DNA of 64,000 nt from Trichobilharzia szidati (lineage: Eukaryota; Platyhelminthes; Trematoda; Strigeidida; Schistosomatidae), in assembly GCA_944472155.2 (NCBI GenBank), contig OX235272.1, forward strand, positions 18,708,354-18,772,353, read 5' to 3'. A model generated the notes under the pieces. The model was given only the letters and a program-made list of their open reading frames with translations, was not told the origin of the DNA and searched no databases. Below, piece by piece: positions 1 to 11,430 of the stretch (its first letter is position 1; each line of letters begins with the position of its first letter). The position numbers and the translations under genes are program-made.

Positions 1-711
1 TCGGATTCCACTCGAGCACTGGCCTGACGAGCGATGTCACCCAGCGAGTGTCCAATCCATCTCCACTTTCTCATGCATATTTGTTGAGCGATTGCTTCTT
101 GTTTCGTTTGTTCCCATAGTTTCTTTTTGGTTGGTGATTCTTTCCGGCCATCTGATCTTCAGTATAGAGCCAGCGAAGACAGTTATTTGTTGATGAAGGT
201 CTGCAACAGGCTGTTGGAAATACTCATTCTTTGTGACCCGCCACCAAGTTTCTGATCCATCCGTATAGAAGAACTGACTGACTTGACGTTTGTATTGAAA
301 ATCCGAATTTCGTTGTTGATGGTGAGTGAGTGACGAAGATGTCGAGATTGGTTTCAGGTTGATGAATGTGTTTCTCGCCTTCCCGATTCTCGATTTGACA
401 TCCTCGTCATTTCCACCTGCCTATAGTTGAGACAATGCTCCCTAGATAAGTGAGTGAATGAAGTAACCTCTTTCAAATCCTTCCCGTTGATGGTGATTGG
501 CGCTGGATGTTGCTGTTGTTAATGTTGTTGTTTGCTGTTGTTTGGTTATTTTCATAACCTCCGTCTTGTCTACGTTCACCTGGAGTCCTGCCTGTCTTTG
601 CTTCTTCTTCGACCAGTTTGTCGGTTTTCGCTTGTAAGTCTTCGATTTTGTGTGACATCAAACATAAATCATCCAAGGGGGAAATCCAGGTCTTCTAGGT
701 TCTTCACGTCG
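1..711 (-). mobile_element. RTE-A1 LINE copy, 3' part, cut by window edge
   Basis: Reading the minus strand, the copy starts just downstream of the RT catalytic motif (DDLCLMSHKIEDLQ near 676-620). It runs through a Gln/Asn-rich stretch and the thumb-like segment, then leaves the window before the 3' tail. It matches, block by block, the copies at 6.5-7.65 kb, 30.3-31.6 kb and 46.8-47.8 kb. The family encodes an APE endonuclease and reverse transcriptase; only the C-terminal third is represented here. Frameshifts lie around the Gln/Asn-rich tract, so it is dead. The RTE assignment rests on the RT block layout and simple-repeat 3' tails of its relatives; the copy itself is certain. Confidence 0.82.
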
Positions 712-1190
712 TTGGCTATGGTTAACTTAAAATAACTTCTCTTTTTATAAATGCTTCCATTGATATTTTTAGATCCTAAAGAGTTTTAATTAGACTTTAA
801 AACATAAGATGTGAAACAATATGCCATCAAAATAATTAACTCTATCATATCAATGAAGACAAATAAAAGTGCAATCTAATGATAAAGTTTATTATTTCAA
901 TTAGGCGCGTTTTGAAACAATACAGTAAAGCACCTCAAATAAAAATAGAACTTTTGTAACATTTATGAAAATGTTCAACAGTCACGCTACTATAAATAAT
1001 CGTCTCAAGCGTTAAAGAGTCGTAACGCCGTTACTGAGATTGTATAACAATATGTGAAAGATACTCAGAGGGATTACCAGGTCATGAGATATTAGTGAGA
1101 GAGACAGTCGACATAAGGCTTCATTATACTCATCAAGAAAACATGTCTACAAATTTTGGGAAGCCTATGTTCCTTCAGTGGTTCAAAGCA
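712..1190. other. unassigned AT-rich spacer
   Basis: No open frame of note, no element end and no RNA-like fold was recognised between the two RTE copies. Confidence 0.5.
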
Positions 1191-1194
1191 GTGT

Positions 1195-2544
1195 CATTCA
1201 GTTCAGCTGACTGTATCTCAGGTTGAGTTCAATGACTCATTCTGGTTATTGTGCATGCATTGATCAGATCACCGCATTACGAATCATCATTCAACAAAGC
1301 TTGGAATGGCAGTCCCCTCTCTATCTCAACTTCATCGACTTTGAAAAGGCCTTTGACAGCGTCGATCGAGAGGTGATTTGGCAACTACTTCGCTACTACG
1401 GGGTGCCACCGACAATTATACATCTCATCCAACAGCTGTACGACAATGCTGCATGCCAAGTAATCCACAACGGTAAACTTACGGAATCCTTCGAAGTGAG
1501 GACAGGAGTAAGACAAGCTGGCTGGCTGCCTACTATCGCCAATGATTTTCCTGATTGCAGTAGACTGGATAATGCGACAAACAGTGGGCAATGAGGAAAC
1601 AGGCATAAAATGGACTCACACAAAAAACCAACTTGGAGGATCTTGACTTCGCTGATGATATATGTCTGATTTCCCACAAACTGGAAGATATGCAAGTGAA
1701 AAGTAACAAGTTGGCAGAAGAAGCATCAAAGATAGGACATCACTTCAGGTGAACATAGAGAAAACAGAGGTGATGAAGATTCCTGGGCAACACCACCAAC
1801 AGCAACAACAACAGACAACAATCAGCATAAATGGAAAGAACCTGAAAGAAACAACCTCCTTCACCAACCAACCTGGGAAGCATCGTTTCAACTACAGGAA
1901 GACGGAACTGACGAGGATATCAAAGCAAGGATTGGAAAAGCAAGACAAGCTTTCACTACTCTCAAGTCTGTGTGGAGGTCAACAGCACTCAGCATCAAAA
2001 CGAAGATAAGATCCGGATTTTCAACTCCAATGTGAAGTCAGTCAGTGCTACTCACTATACGGATGGATCAGAGACTTGCACTGCGCGTCATAAACAGCAT
2101 CTCAAACAAACTACACACCTTCATTAACAGTTGTCTTCGCTCAATACTTAGCTCAAGATCAGATGGCCGGCCGGCCAGAAAAGATCAGCAACAGAGAGGG
2201 ATCTCTGGCAATGAGCGAACCAACTCAGCAGGAACCGATTGTGAAACAAATAGGCAGGCAGGAAGAAATGGAGATGGATTGGCTGGCCATACTCTGAGGA
2301 AACAAACCATCAAGTGACATCACTAGACAAGCCATTGCTCGAGTGGAACCCGAAAGGGAAGCGGCGAGTTGGTCGTCAGTGCGAGGTTGGGTGACTTGGA
2401 GGAGGTCATGTGAAGAGGAGATGAAAGCGTGTGGGCAGACTTGGAGCCAGGTGAAGACTCTAGCAGAGAACCGAACGCAATGGAGACGCATGGCTGAAGC
2501 CCTATGTTCCTCTAGGAATTAAAGGAAACAATAATAATAATAAT
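1195..2544 (+). mobile_element. RTE-A2 LINE copy, RT palm to 3' end
   Basis: It enters just before RT motif A (FIDFEKAFDSVDR, about 1333-1371) and carries QLYDN...VIHNGK and the GVRQ block. It reaches FADD, the RT catalytic aspartates, at about 1648-1659. Then come EKTEVMKI, a Gln tract and the thumb-like domain (SNKLHTFINSCLRSIL). It ends in ...TTCCTCTAGGAATTAAAGG and (AAT)n at 2527-2544. At least two frameshifts break it, one in GVRQ near 1515 where a GGCTGGCTG repeat has slipped. It is a 5'-truncated, inactive LINE. A2 differs from A1 in the tail (TCTAGGAAT against ACTAGGAAC) and in the thumb region. Confidence 0.85.
1223..1594 (+). pseudogene. RTE-A2 reverse transcriptase fragment
   Basis: A 123-codon open stretch covers the RT fingers/palm segment. 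The motif A block with its first catalytic Asp (KAFDSVDR) sits at about residues 44-51, and the GVRQ motif B region at about residues 90-93. Normally GVRQGCLLSP follows, but here the frame changes after GVRQ and the rest is nonsense. The true frame resumes one base over, in the segment that leads to FADD at about 1650. The initial Met is only the first ATG in an open frame and not a genuine start; the upstream endonuclease is missing. Confidence 0.75.
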
Positions 2545-3077
2545 CGCGCATACTTCAGTTGATGGTCAAAGACTCCAAAGACTAAATTATTATTCACATT
2601 CAAAACAAAACTTAACCGATGTACAGTGTTATAATTTGTTCTGAATATATATATATATATATATATATATCGATACCTAATATTACTTAAGAAATAAATA
2701 TACAGACTGAAATATGTGCATTGATTATAACTTGATGTATATTTTCTCTCTCTCATAAAGTCTTAAAATGAAATACGTGAACAAAAGTAAACATTGAATG
2801 AATGAATGAATGAACGAACGATACATTAATCAAAGTTCATTTTATCATAATTTATAGTTCAATATGATAATTATTTGTTCAATTGTGCATTGAACACGTA
2901 TGCACATATATATATATATATATTCATATTTGCATATAAAACTAATCATTAAAATGTGATGTAGAAAAAGTTGTAAAATTTTAAACAAATAAAAATTGTT
3001 CAGCCTTATTTGTTTAAACGTGTACAGAGTTAATTAATTGAAATATTGAATATTGACTAAAATTGACCAAAACTTTT
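2545..3077. repeat. spacer with (AT)n and (TGAA)n microsatellites
   Basis: Simple repeats only: (AT)n at 2644-2671, (TGAA)n at about 2795-2820 and (AT)n at 2905-2925. No coding segment was recognised. Confidence 0.75.
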
Positions 3078-3870
3078 TAAGAATAATAATTTGCTTTATT
3101 CCAAAACAGTACTTGTGATACAGAATGGAATTCTCAGCATATTTACTACTACAGTATTGCATCCAGTTAATACATTATCAATAAATAGAATTCTACATAG
3201 ATTAGAGAAATCTCAGTTCATTATGACAACAACATATTGACATGTCGGTAGCAAAGCCAAAGTTGAACAGAATGTTTGAAGGTGTTAGAAAAGTAGGTGC
3301 TATCATATTTACTGGCGTAAGCCAGAGGAAGAAACAGTGCAGCACATAACGGAAAAAAGAGAGAGACAGAAGGAAAAGAAAGAAAGAATGTTGTACCTAT
3401 AAATGATATGAGTTGGAAAGACGAGATCCAATTGTACTATTGACTATTAAATGAATTATAGGTGTCACGCCTAATGCTTTCTTTATCGCACATGAGCTAA
3501 CACGAGCTAAGTAGGGTATGGTTGAGTTTTTGTACTTGCTGGTGCGAGCATATAGTTTTCTATATTGGCTACTGGTTTTGCCTGATGAGATGCAAGAGGA
3601 GAGTTGCGAGTGAAGAGGGTGGTGTGAGTTAGATAAAATGGATTTGGCCCATTTCTCACATGAGTCCATGTGCCTGTCAACCAGAATATTAACAAGCTGG
3701 TTAAGTGACACGTTGCTTACCCTGCTGACAACCTTTAACATCCTGTGTATTATGATGATATAGTCTTTCTTCAGTAGCCTGGGAAAAACTAAGGGGTAAC
3801 AATAGAGAATAATAGGCAGAATGGGAGAGTTAACGAATTCTAGGAGTAAGGGTTGAGTTATTAAACCTTT
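3078..3870 (-). mobile_element. CR1-B LINE copy, C-terminal coding and 3' UTR
   Basis: On the minus strand the CR1-B C-terminus starts at ITQPLLLEFVNS and continues through LLKKDY and VSRVSNV to YARTSKYKNSTIPYLAR. A frameshift follows just before the usual stop. The 3' UTR ends in the family tail (TTTGGAATAAAGCAAATT then ATT) at 3078. The 5' end is truncated after the RT domain. The same C-terminus and UTR occur at 27.5, 39.2 and 45.3 kb, so this is one subfamily. CR1 placement follows from the RT and APE motifs of the fuller copy at 23.5-26.1 kb. Confidence 0.85.
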
Positions 3871-4272
3871 AATCATACAGCAACATGTTTTCAAATGATT
3901 TCTATTATGATTGAATGTGTTATTATTTTCACAACAATTAATTGTAAATAACTTTAAAAGGTAAAGGCTGTCGATATGATGTTCAGTCATTGAGCTTGTT
4001 ACAGCCCCAATTTCACTTCTTCGTAACGCTTCTCGCTATTGTTTTTCTCCTTGAGCAGAACCTACATTAAAACGACCGATAAACCTACCTCAACTGGCGC
4101 AGATGAACTTGTACACACGCACATAAAGATTAGGTCAGCTGCGGGATATTAAACTTTGGGTTATTTAACAAGTAATTAGAAGCGTATTTTTGTCATTTGG
4201 TTCAGGAAACGTATTTTCAGACTTAGTTTAGATTAGATTTTCAAAATAAGGGTACTGGCACTTGTGTAATGC

Positions 4273-5033
4273 ATTTATTATTATTAATTATTGTTTCCTT
4301 TAATTCCTAGAGGAACATAGGGCTTCAGCTGTGCGTCTACACTGCGTCCGCTTCTCTGCTAGAGTCTACAGCTGGCTCCAAGTCTGCCCACACGTTTTCA
4401 TCTCCCCTTCACATGACCTCCTCCAAGTCACCCACCCTACCACTGACGACCAACTCGCCGATTCCCTTTCAGTCGGGTTCCACTCGAGTGATGGCTTGTC
4501 TAGTGATGTCACTCACTTGATGGATTGTTTCCTCAGAGTATGACCAGCCAATCCATCCATCTCCATTTCTTCCTACCTATTTGTTTCACGATCGGTTCCT
4601 ACTGAGTTGGTTCGCCCATTGCCAGAGATCCCTCTCTGTTGCTGATCTTTTCTGGTCGGCCAACTGATCTTGAGCTAAGTATTGAGCGAAGACAACTGTT
4701 GATGAAGGTGTGTAGTTTGTTTGAGATGCTGTTTATGACGCCCAGTGCAAGTCTCTGATCCATTCGTATAGTGAGTAGCACTGACACACTTCACATTGGA
4801 GTTGAAAATCCGGATATTATCTTCGTTTTGATGGTGAGTGCTGTTGAACTCCTCCAGACAGACTTGAGAGTAGTGAAAGCTTGTCTTGCTTTTCCGATCC
4901 TCGCTGCTTTGAAATGCTCGTCAGTTCCGCCTGTAGTTGAAACGATGCTTTCCAGGTTGGACGGCAAAAGAGGTTGTTTCTTTCAGGTTCCTCCCATTTA
5001 TGCTGATCATCGTCTGTTGTTGTTCTTGTTCAG
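4273..5033 (-). mobile_element. RTE-A2 LINE copy, thumb region to 3' end
   Basis: It ends in (AAT)n at 4273-4295 and the A2 tail (TTCCTTTAATTCCTAGAGG on the plus strand). The minus-strand coding shows IRMDQRLALGVINSISNKL and TFINSCLRSIL near 4770-4670. It is truncated at the Gln-rich tract near 5033, and frameshifts and stops are frequent. It matches 1.75-2.54 kb almost base for base, so the two copies are young relative to each other. Confidence 0.82.
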
Positions 5034-5396
5034 AAATGTATTTGGATCCATGTATTTGCCTCCAATTTGTATTGAATTCTTTATTTCATCAAGGATATTT
5101 TATTAATGGATTTTTGCCGGCGTATATTTTCTGTTAGCATACAGTTTAATACTGAAGAGAGGATTTGTCGTCAGGAGGCTTTAAGTAGAAAACCGTTGTA
5201 AAATAAAAGGGCACTGAACAGTTGTTTCTTTCTGGTTACAAACTTTTCACCGGTATATATCCACAACCGTACGATGGATGAGATTTTGGAGTGTTAGTTA
5301 ATGAAACGAACATCTATTTCGCACCTTCTTTTTCGTGACCCAACGTTCAATAGTTTCAAACAATTTATTATCAGGCTATAGCTTATTAGTGATTAG

Positions 5397-5762
5397 TTGG
5401 AGGATTTCATCATTAGCTGACATTACTTAGAGAACCATTAGAAAACCTAGGAGTACTGGTCAGCTGTTTCGTCCTAGTGTGGGACTCTTCATCAGTACGC
5501 ACCCACTGGGGTACGAACCAAAGACCTTCTGGTTACAAGACGAGCTACCTCGTAGACCCAATCCAGTGGTAAGCTCATGCATTCTAACTTCTGCCAATTC
5601 ACGACATAGCGCAACCACTTCGCAATGTTTTTTTCGGTGAGCTACTGCCTCACCTTCAACCTGCTATACCCTACTGGTTATGGCTTCCCACTGGAAGCTG
5701 AGTTCACTGCCTGAATAGGGCCAGTCGCTGGTGAGCATCAGATCAGTTTTCAAGTAATAGCG
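5397..5762 (-). mobile_element. hammerhead-bearing tRNA SINE (S-alpha-like)
   Basis: On the minus strand the order is: a 5' region, a tRNA-like block with A-box-like and B-box-like sequence (about 5503-5580, B box GGTACGAACC variant), a hammerhead-like core (5461-5497) and the SINE 3' end (CTCATGATGAAATCCTCC type). Schistosomes are known to carry the S-alpha family, which combines a pol III promoter with a hammerhead ribozyme, and the arrangement here matches that. Near-identical copies lie at 46.5, 59.1-59.6, 60.5 and 61.0-61.3 kb. Confidence 0.72.
5461..5497 (-). ncRNA. hammerhead-like ribozyme core
   Basis: The minus strand reads CTGATGA, then AGA, then a GTCC/GGAC stem II with loop, then GAAAC. 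CTGATGA and GAAA are the two conserved hammerhead boxes. The extra AGA between box one and stem II departs from the compact core known from the schistosome S-alpha ribozyme and may impair cleavage. A short ACAGCTGT palindrome after GAAA could act as a minimal stem III. Activity is not shown. Confidence 0.5.
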
Positions 5763-5882
5763 GGTGGGCGCATACTGATGAGGAGTCCAGTACTCCCAGG
5801 TTTTCCATCGGTTGTCTAACTGATATCAGCTCATGATGAAATCCTCCAACCAATCAGACAAAACCAATACTTGAATGTTTCA
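5763..5882 (+). mobile_element. hammerhead SINE 3' fragment, ribozyme partly deleted
   Basis: Plus-strand copy of the same SINE 3' end, head-to-head with the minus copy on its left. It has ACTGATGAGGAGTCC but then jumps straight to AGTACTCCCAGG, so the second half of the hammerhead (GGAC-GAAA) is missing. It ends at AAAACCAATACTTGA. Confidence 0.65.
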
Positions 5883-5920
5883 GTGTTTTTGTAAAAACTG
5901 ATAGCCACTGCTGTCTAACA

Positions 5921-5975
5921 GTGAAACCCCGGACCATGTGCATGGTTGGCGAGAGTCCTAACCGCTATCGTAAGT
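5921..5975 (-). mobile_element. tRNA-Gly-like SINE head (fragment)
   Basis: The minus strand holds AGCGGTTAGGACTCTCGCC and GTCCGGGGTT. This matches the D-arm, anticodon-arm and T-arm of the tRNA-Gly-like heads at 22.9, 42.4 and 61.9 kb. No attached SINE body was recognised. Confidence 0.5.
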
Positions 5976-6279
5976 GTTTATCCTTGGTGTTTTCATTCCA
6001 TCTGAGCTGGAAAGTGGAATAAGCGCTGAAACGTTCATCTGACTGAATAATAAAAGCTTTGCAATTAAATCATCCTGATGAGAGAATGCGACAATACCAG
6101 GAAGCTGGCATTTATTTTAATTTAATTGATTTAAACTGCCAATCTGTCTCTAGGCAATTCAATTCATACTGACAAAGAAACTTATTTAAAATATATATGT
6201 ATGATTCTAGGATGTGAAATCCTTAAACGACTGTTTTTCATCACTGAGTTCCATTTTTAACCCCTTTTAATATCGACAG

Positions 6280-6418
6280 TATTCAACACTACACAGTACC
6301 CGAAATCTTTATCAATCTCATTCAACAGTTATATGATAAGGCCACATGTCATGTGATCCACAGCAGAAAACTTAGTGGAGACTTTGAAGTTAAGGCAGGA
6401 GCAGGACAAGACTGCTGA
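6280..6418 (+). mobile_element. RTE RT fragment
   Basis: The translated block IFINLIQQLYDKATCHVIH, followed by LSGDFEVKAGAGQD, matches RT positions between motifs A and B in RTE-A1. It is cut at both ends and lies only about 90 bp from the tail of the next, oppositely oriented RTE copy. Confidence 0.7.
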
Positions 6419-6504
6419 ACAACATCATTGATTAAATGGAGATGTTCCTTTGAAGCCGTAACTTAAAGGAATAATATTATTGTTTGATCTGGTTAGTGTA
6501 CTCT

Positions 6505-7652
6505 ACCACTATTATTACTATAATTGTTCTTTTGGGTTCCTACTGTAACATAGGGCTTCAATTACACGTCTCCACTTGCCTGTGTATTCAGTTGTACTTT
6601 CCACCTGCATCCATGTTAATCCATACTGTTTCAGCTCCTCTTCACACGATCTCCTCCATGTCACCCTTGCACTGACGTCCCACTCGCCACTTCCCTTTCG
6701 GGTTCCACTCGAGCTATGGCCTGAAGGACGATGTCACCCAACGGCGTCCTCAATGAGTGTCCAGTCCATCTCCACTTTCTCATGCATATTTGTTGGGCGA
6801 TTGGTTCTTGTTTAGCTTGTTTGTTCCCATAGTTACTTGTTAATTCTTGTTCTTTCCGGCCATCTGATCTTCAGTATAGAGCCAGCGAAGACAGTTGTTG
6901 TTGATAAAGGTCTGCAACAGGCTGTTGGAAATATTCTTTGTGACCCACTGGCCAAGTTTCTGATCCATCCGTATAGAAGAACTGACTGACTGACTTGACG
7001 TTTGTATTGAAAATCCGAATTTTGTTGTTGATGCTGAGTTGAGTGACGAAGATTTCCATATTGGTTTCAGGTTTAAGAATGTGTTTCTCGCCTTCCTGAT
7101 TCTCGCTCGATTTGACATCCTCGTCCGTTCCACCTGCCTGTAGTTGAGACAATGCTTCCTCCCTAGATAAGTGAGTGAGTGAAGTAGCCCCTTTCAAATC
7201 CTTCCCGTTGATGGTGGTTGGCGCTGTATGTTGCTGTTGTTGTTGTTGTTGTTAGTTGGTTATTTTCATAACCTCCGTCTTGTCTATGTTCACCTGGAGT
7301 CAGTCCTGTCTTCTCTGGCTGCTTCTTCGACCAGTTTGTCGCTTTTCGCTTGTAAGTCTTCGATTTTGTGTGACATCAAACATAAATCATTCACGCGCGA
7401 AATCCAGGTCTTCTAGGTTCTTCACGTCGGTCCGTCCAGGATATTCCCGTCTTCTCGTTTCCCACTGTCTGACGCATATTCCAGTCCAGTCCACCACAAT
7501 TAGGAATATCATTGGTGATAATAAGCACCCTTGTCTGACTCTTGTGTTTACTCCAAATGCCTCGCTGAGTTTTCCATTGTGGGTCACTTGACATGTGCCG
7601 TTGTCGTACAGCTGTTGAATAAGGTTGATGAATATTTGGGGTAGTACTCTAC
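6505..7652 (-). mobile_element. RTE-A1 LINE copy, RT to 3' end
   Basis: The minus strand runs from IFINLIQQLYDNGTCQVTHN (about 7640) through VRQGCLLSPMIFLIVVDW, LEDLDFA and DDLCLMSHKIEDL. Next come a (GTT)n-encoded Gln tract at 7226-7255, the thumb and the 3' end near 6505. Frameshifts separate the RT palm, the Gln tract and the thumb. It is 5'-truncated within RT and not functional. Confidence 0.83.
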
Positions 7653-8284
7653 TATGCTGGACATAAATAACTCTATCATACTGTGTTTCGCTCAAAAGAC
7701 CAGTAAACTAAACAGCGTGATAATTGTCATTACACTTAAGATATTCGTTTTGTAAATCCTGTGTACATGTGGAAAATAAATTGATCTAACTTCCGCCCAA
7801 CGAAACCGAAATTATTAGTGCTTACAAGAAACTGTGGATAAAGCTTTACAGCATATGCACTGATATGAATCATAATTGCATATACATTCACTGAAGATGA
7901 TAGAGAAGTTGCGAAAATGTATCAATGACCGATAAACGTTGTAAACAATAGACTGTTAGATATGAACTTCTTATAGGGGTTGAATAGTAATGATACCGCT
8001 TCGTGAACTGATGGTTTTGAGTCTGATCCTTCAGTAGAATCACGGATTTGAACTGTTGAGGTGGCCTCAACAAAGAACAAACTGCTGTTTAATATCCTTC
8101 TAGAAGATAAAATCAATCAAATACTCGAAAATCTGAAAACATTCAGAATTAGTTTTGTTGAATATATGATCTTTCCTTTGACTCTTAAACCAACCATAGC
8201 GTTCTATTTCTAGGCGCATGCTCATAACAGTAAGAAGAGATCATATTTAATTTGCTTCTTTGTATTATTACCAGTAAGTACGTC
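7653..8284. other. unassigned spacer
   Basis: No element was identified. A possible PLE-terminus motif, CTGAAGATGAT...GCGAAAATG, occurs at about 7884-7925 on the plus strand. It is too degenerate to call. Confidence 0.4.
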
Positions 8285-8440
8285 AAGGAATTCGTCGGGT
8301 TGACGAGAAGACTCTAGAAGATTTAGACTTCACGGATGATTTATGCCTAATGTCACACAAAATGGAAGATCTACAGGTGACAAACAATAAGCTCACAGAA
8401 GTGGTAGGTAGAGAGGTCGGGATTTCAAGTAAACATAAAC
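8285..8440 (+). mobile_element. RTE fragment around the RT catalytic motif
   Basis: EDLDFTDDLCLMSHKMEDLQ on the plus strand is the RTE-A motif C block, with Ala changed to Thr before DD. It is truncated on both sides and abuts a PLE-1a copy. Confidence 0.65.
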
Positions 8441-8658
8441 ATCCCCGTCGAGAATTGCTATCCAGAAAGATTTATTGCAAAATCTATGAATCCTAGACCA
8501 CAAAAGCCGCCCATACTTAACGTCAAGAAAAAACTACTCCACATGAACCTTCAATTCAATGGGGATTTATCTGCGGAAACACTAAAAATCGACCGTCGCG
8601 TTCACTTAAGAAGACCTTCTTCAAAGCTGAACTCCGATTAACCTTCTCCACAAAACTT

Positions 8659-9048
8659 ATGATTCATGTGAACGTGAAGGATAAGCTACCGCTGCTGGCC
8701 TCATCAATGTGCATTTATCAATTCACCTGCTCGTGTGGAGCCAGATATGTCGGCCGTACCCAGCGCTCGCTTTCCAAACGTATCACCGAGCACTTACCAA
8801 CATGGTTTTACAAAGGAGAAAATCGATGCCCCCGCCGCAGTTCCATCTTAGAACATCTGATAGAATCCGGACACCAAGCTACACCGCAAACAAACTTCAA
8901 AGTTGTCTACAGAGTAAGAAGTAGTCTTCCTAAAAGTGTACGAATCAGACTTCTTCAAACTGCAGAAGCAATAGCGATTCACTTGCTAAGTCCTGAACTC
9001 TGCATACAGAAGAGGTTCGTTCAATCACTACACTTGCAATGGACGTAA
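8659..9048 (+). pseudogene. PLE-1a GIY-YIG endonuclease domain
   Basis: This 129-codon stretch has CIYQFTCSCGARYVGRTQRS (about residues 18-37). The Tyr and the ARYVGRT portion correspond to the GIY and YIG elements, and the Arg of SKRITEHLP is the usual helix residue. The protein ends ...LCIQKRFVQSLHLQW, the family C-terminus. The coding frame extends upstream of this ATG (SLKKTFFKAELRLTFSTK), so the Met is internal. It is truncated and has no RT in frame. The ancestral role is target-site nicking. Confidence 0.8.
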
Positions 9049-9496
9049 TCTATCTCATTACCCGACAAGTAAATTCTACCTAATCTTTTTTTCTGTCTCT
9101 TCATTAGTATTATTTTGTCCTCTCAATTGTAATATCTTACATTTTCAACTTTCTTGTTCTCTACCCCCGCGCGATTTAATTTCTACACCTCACTACCACT
9201 GGTAATGACTTGAACAACGCTCAATTTCTAGTCATTTACGTTACGTTATCTAACTTATTTGCTCAATTTCACTTCTACTTAGTCTCTACCTGTAATTAAC
9301 TTTGTTGCTACCCTGATTTAAGTTGAGACATTTTAGTCAATTATATTACGTCAGCTAACTTACTAATTCAATCTTACTTTAGTTGCTGTCTGATTAACCT
9401 TGTTTCTATATTAGATCATTCTTGTATTACCTGATCAATTATCTAAACTTGACAAACCTCATGTACACACACACACAAAATAATTGTATATAAATT

Positions 9497-9548
9497 GTAC
9501 AGCTATGTGAATGAATTCGCCGTCTAAAAGAGTCTCTTCGCTGAATGT
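9497..9548 (+). ncRNA. PLE-1 terminal hammerhead-like fold (degenerate)
   Basis: GTACAGC ... AAAAGAGTCTCTTCGCTG has a CAGC/GCTG outer stem and an AAGAG/CTCTT hairpin, as at 11.07, 36.11 and 59.05 kb. The first hammerhead box is not conserved here (CTATGTGAA). Confidence 0.35.
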
Positions 9549-9567
9549 CTTCTCTTTTTCATAAAAC

Positions 9568-10155
9568 ATAGATAAGACAGAGGTGGCACAAATAAGGTTA
9601 TCAAAGCCGGTCAGGACAGGACACATAAGACAGGCATATATTATTCAGAAACCAGTGTGGAAATCTATTGCACTCAGCATAAGGAACAAGATTCTGACTT
9701 TCAACCCTAATGTTAAGTCATTCAGTTCCACGGTGCGATTCAGAGAATTAGCATGTTCCCAGTAGCATTCCCAGAAGGCTGCTTCAGGCTTTTGTCCCTT
9801 CGCTGGCTCTATAAGCAAGATTAGATTGCTGGTTGAAAAGGATGAGTGATAAGGAAGTTTACATTCCAACGAACCAAACAAGAATCCATAATCAAACAAA
9901 TATTCCGAAGTAAATGCAGGTGGATGGAACACGCTGAGGAGACCATCGGATGACATAGCACGACAGGCCATCGCTCGAAACCACAAGTTGATCGTGGCTT
10001 TGAGGGTGATAAAGGGGAGGTCATATCAGGAGAAAATGAAAGCTTGTGGGTAATTATGGAGCCAGTTAAAGAGGATTGCATAGAACAGGATGGAATGTAG
10101 ATGCTCTATTGGAGCCCTTCTCTCCGCTTGGAACTAAACGGAATAAATAAAATGA
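9568..10155 (+). mobile_element. RTE-A3 LINE copy, degenerate 3' part
   Basis: It begins at DKTEV, followed by remnants of the thumb region and the family's C-terminal basic segment. It ends at GGAACTAAACGGAATAAATAAAAT near 10150. It is diverged from A1 and A2, with many stops, and is an older copy. Confidence 0.65.
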
Positions 10156-10576
10156 CAACAATGTCCAAGAATATAAAATAGCTAATATGCAGTAATTCTA
10201 GACGCAGTTCTAGTAATGAATAGTGAATGAAACGTTGAACTACTGAAAAACAGGGGTTACTGTTTATCACGCGTTCATAATTGATTATTTCTTTTTATTA
10301 TGTGTCTCAGTTAATAATAAAAGTGACCCTGAACACTTTTTCTGACCTCTAGTCATTGACCTTCATGTAATGGTCACTTAATTGCAATGTAAGCGAGCAT
10401 GAACTTCAGTGAGCAGCATTCCTGATAATATTACTATGTCAATATACAAATATGTTTAAAATCTAGTAATTACACTTTTAGCATAGTATTACTCACTTTA
10501 TAAAAGTTTAGTGAAAGGATTATAAACAGGCTATAAATAACTAACCTGTGCTGGTTTAGACATTTTGATAATCTAA
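10156..10576. other. unassigned spacer
   Basis: No recognised element or gene in about 420 bp of AT-rich DNA. Confidence 0.4.
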
Positions 10577-11125
10577 TCGCCTTCTTTGTATCGCTGAAGC
10601 TCTAGCCATTCACATAGAAAAACCGGAGCTGTGCATACAAAAAAGGATTACTCAACCACTTCTACTGTCTTGGTAACAACTTTCTTGATTTGATTTTTTT
10701 AAACTTTGATGACTTAATTTTGTTTCTTTGCCTGTTCTTTAATTGCTTATGATTCTTGTATTCATTTAGAACTCTTACGTAATTTCGTATTATCTACTTT
10801 GTTCCTATGTGCATCCTGAGTAAAACTCAGTCATCAAACTATTCATATTATTACATAACTTCTTTTAACAACTGTTTGTGACAACTCATCACCTTTGTTA
10901 CTACCTTAATTTCACTAACACCTAATTTTCTTGACTGATTTTGTAGTACGTAACTCCAATTATCAACCTTCGCCTGTTTAGTTAAAATAACTATAACCAA
11001 TTGTATTTTTGTTTGATAAACTTATTGTACACATACATACAAAATAACACATATATATTTGCGATTGTACAGCTAAGAAAATGAATTCGCCGGCGAAAAG
11101 AGACTCTTCGCTGATCTACGTGTTT
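10577..11125 (+). mobile_element. PLE-1b 3' end
   Basis: Only the last 33 codons of the GIY-YIG protein remain (RLLCIAEALAIHIEKPELC), followed by the complete 3' UTR and terminus. It is nearly identical to 58.56-59.11 kb and is a strongly 5'-truncated insertion. Confidence 0.82.
11066..11118 (+). ncRNA. PLE-1b terminal hammerhead-like fold
   Basis: It has outer stem CAGC/GCTG, a GGC-GAAA junction and an AAGA-GAC-TCTT hairpin, then C before the closing stem. This is the geometry of GAAA, stem III, cleavage C and stem I in a type I hammerhead. The CTGATGA box is degraded to CTAAGAA. Confidence 0.4.
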
Positions 11126-11174
11126 TGTTTTCATTAATCTATAGATGGTGAAAAGATTCTCCAGTTGACTGCAG

Positions 11175-11345
11175 ACGTTTATCAATAGCTGCATTCGCTG
11201 CCTGCATACTGAAGATCAAATGGCCAGTAAGAATTAGCCAAGAGAAACTCTGGGGATAAACCAACAAAAAACCTATTGCTCAAGAAATATACTGAAGAAG
11301 GTGGAGACCATAGAGTCACATCGCGCACCAGGACAACACTCAAGT
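11175..11345 (+). mobile_element. RTE-A3 fragment, thumb region
   Basis: The sequence CAGACGTTTATCAATAGCTG, then CATACTGAAGATCAAATGG, matches the LQTFINSCLR...LKIRWP block of RTE-A. It is short and full of stops. Confidence 0.6.
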
Positions 11346-11430
11346 GGAGAACGATAATAGAGAAGATTTGTAGCTGAGGTGGATGATTTGCAATTTAATA
11401 GTGTTCTCTGAGCTGGTTGGTTTAGTTGCG

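Larger units (their letters stand above)
8445..9560 (+). mobile_element. PLE-1a copy: GIY-YIG half and 3' terminus
   Basis: Penelope-like elements encode an RT fused to a GIY-YIG endonuclease. Here the RT is gone. The linker (KKLLHMNLQFNGDLSAE, frameshifted), the GIY-YIG domain and a roughly 500-bp 3' UTR remain. The UTR ends in the PLE-1 terminus ATTGTACAGCTATG...AATTCGCCG...CTCTTCGCTGAA at 9496-9546. The copy is clearly related to 53.5-54.6 kb. Confidence 0.83.

Noticed and set aside
5990..6070. PLE-type terminus with CTGAAACGTTC
   Set aside because: Only the second hammerhead box is recognisable; too little to assign.
7884..7925. Another PLE terminal hammerhead
   Set aside because: CTGAAGATGAT and GCGAAAATG are present but stems do not form convincingly and no PLE coding adjoins.
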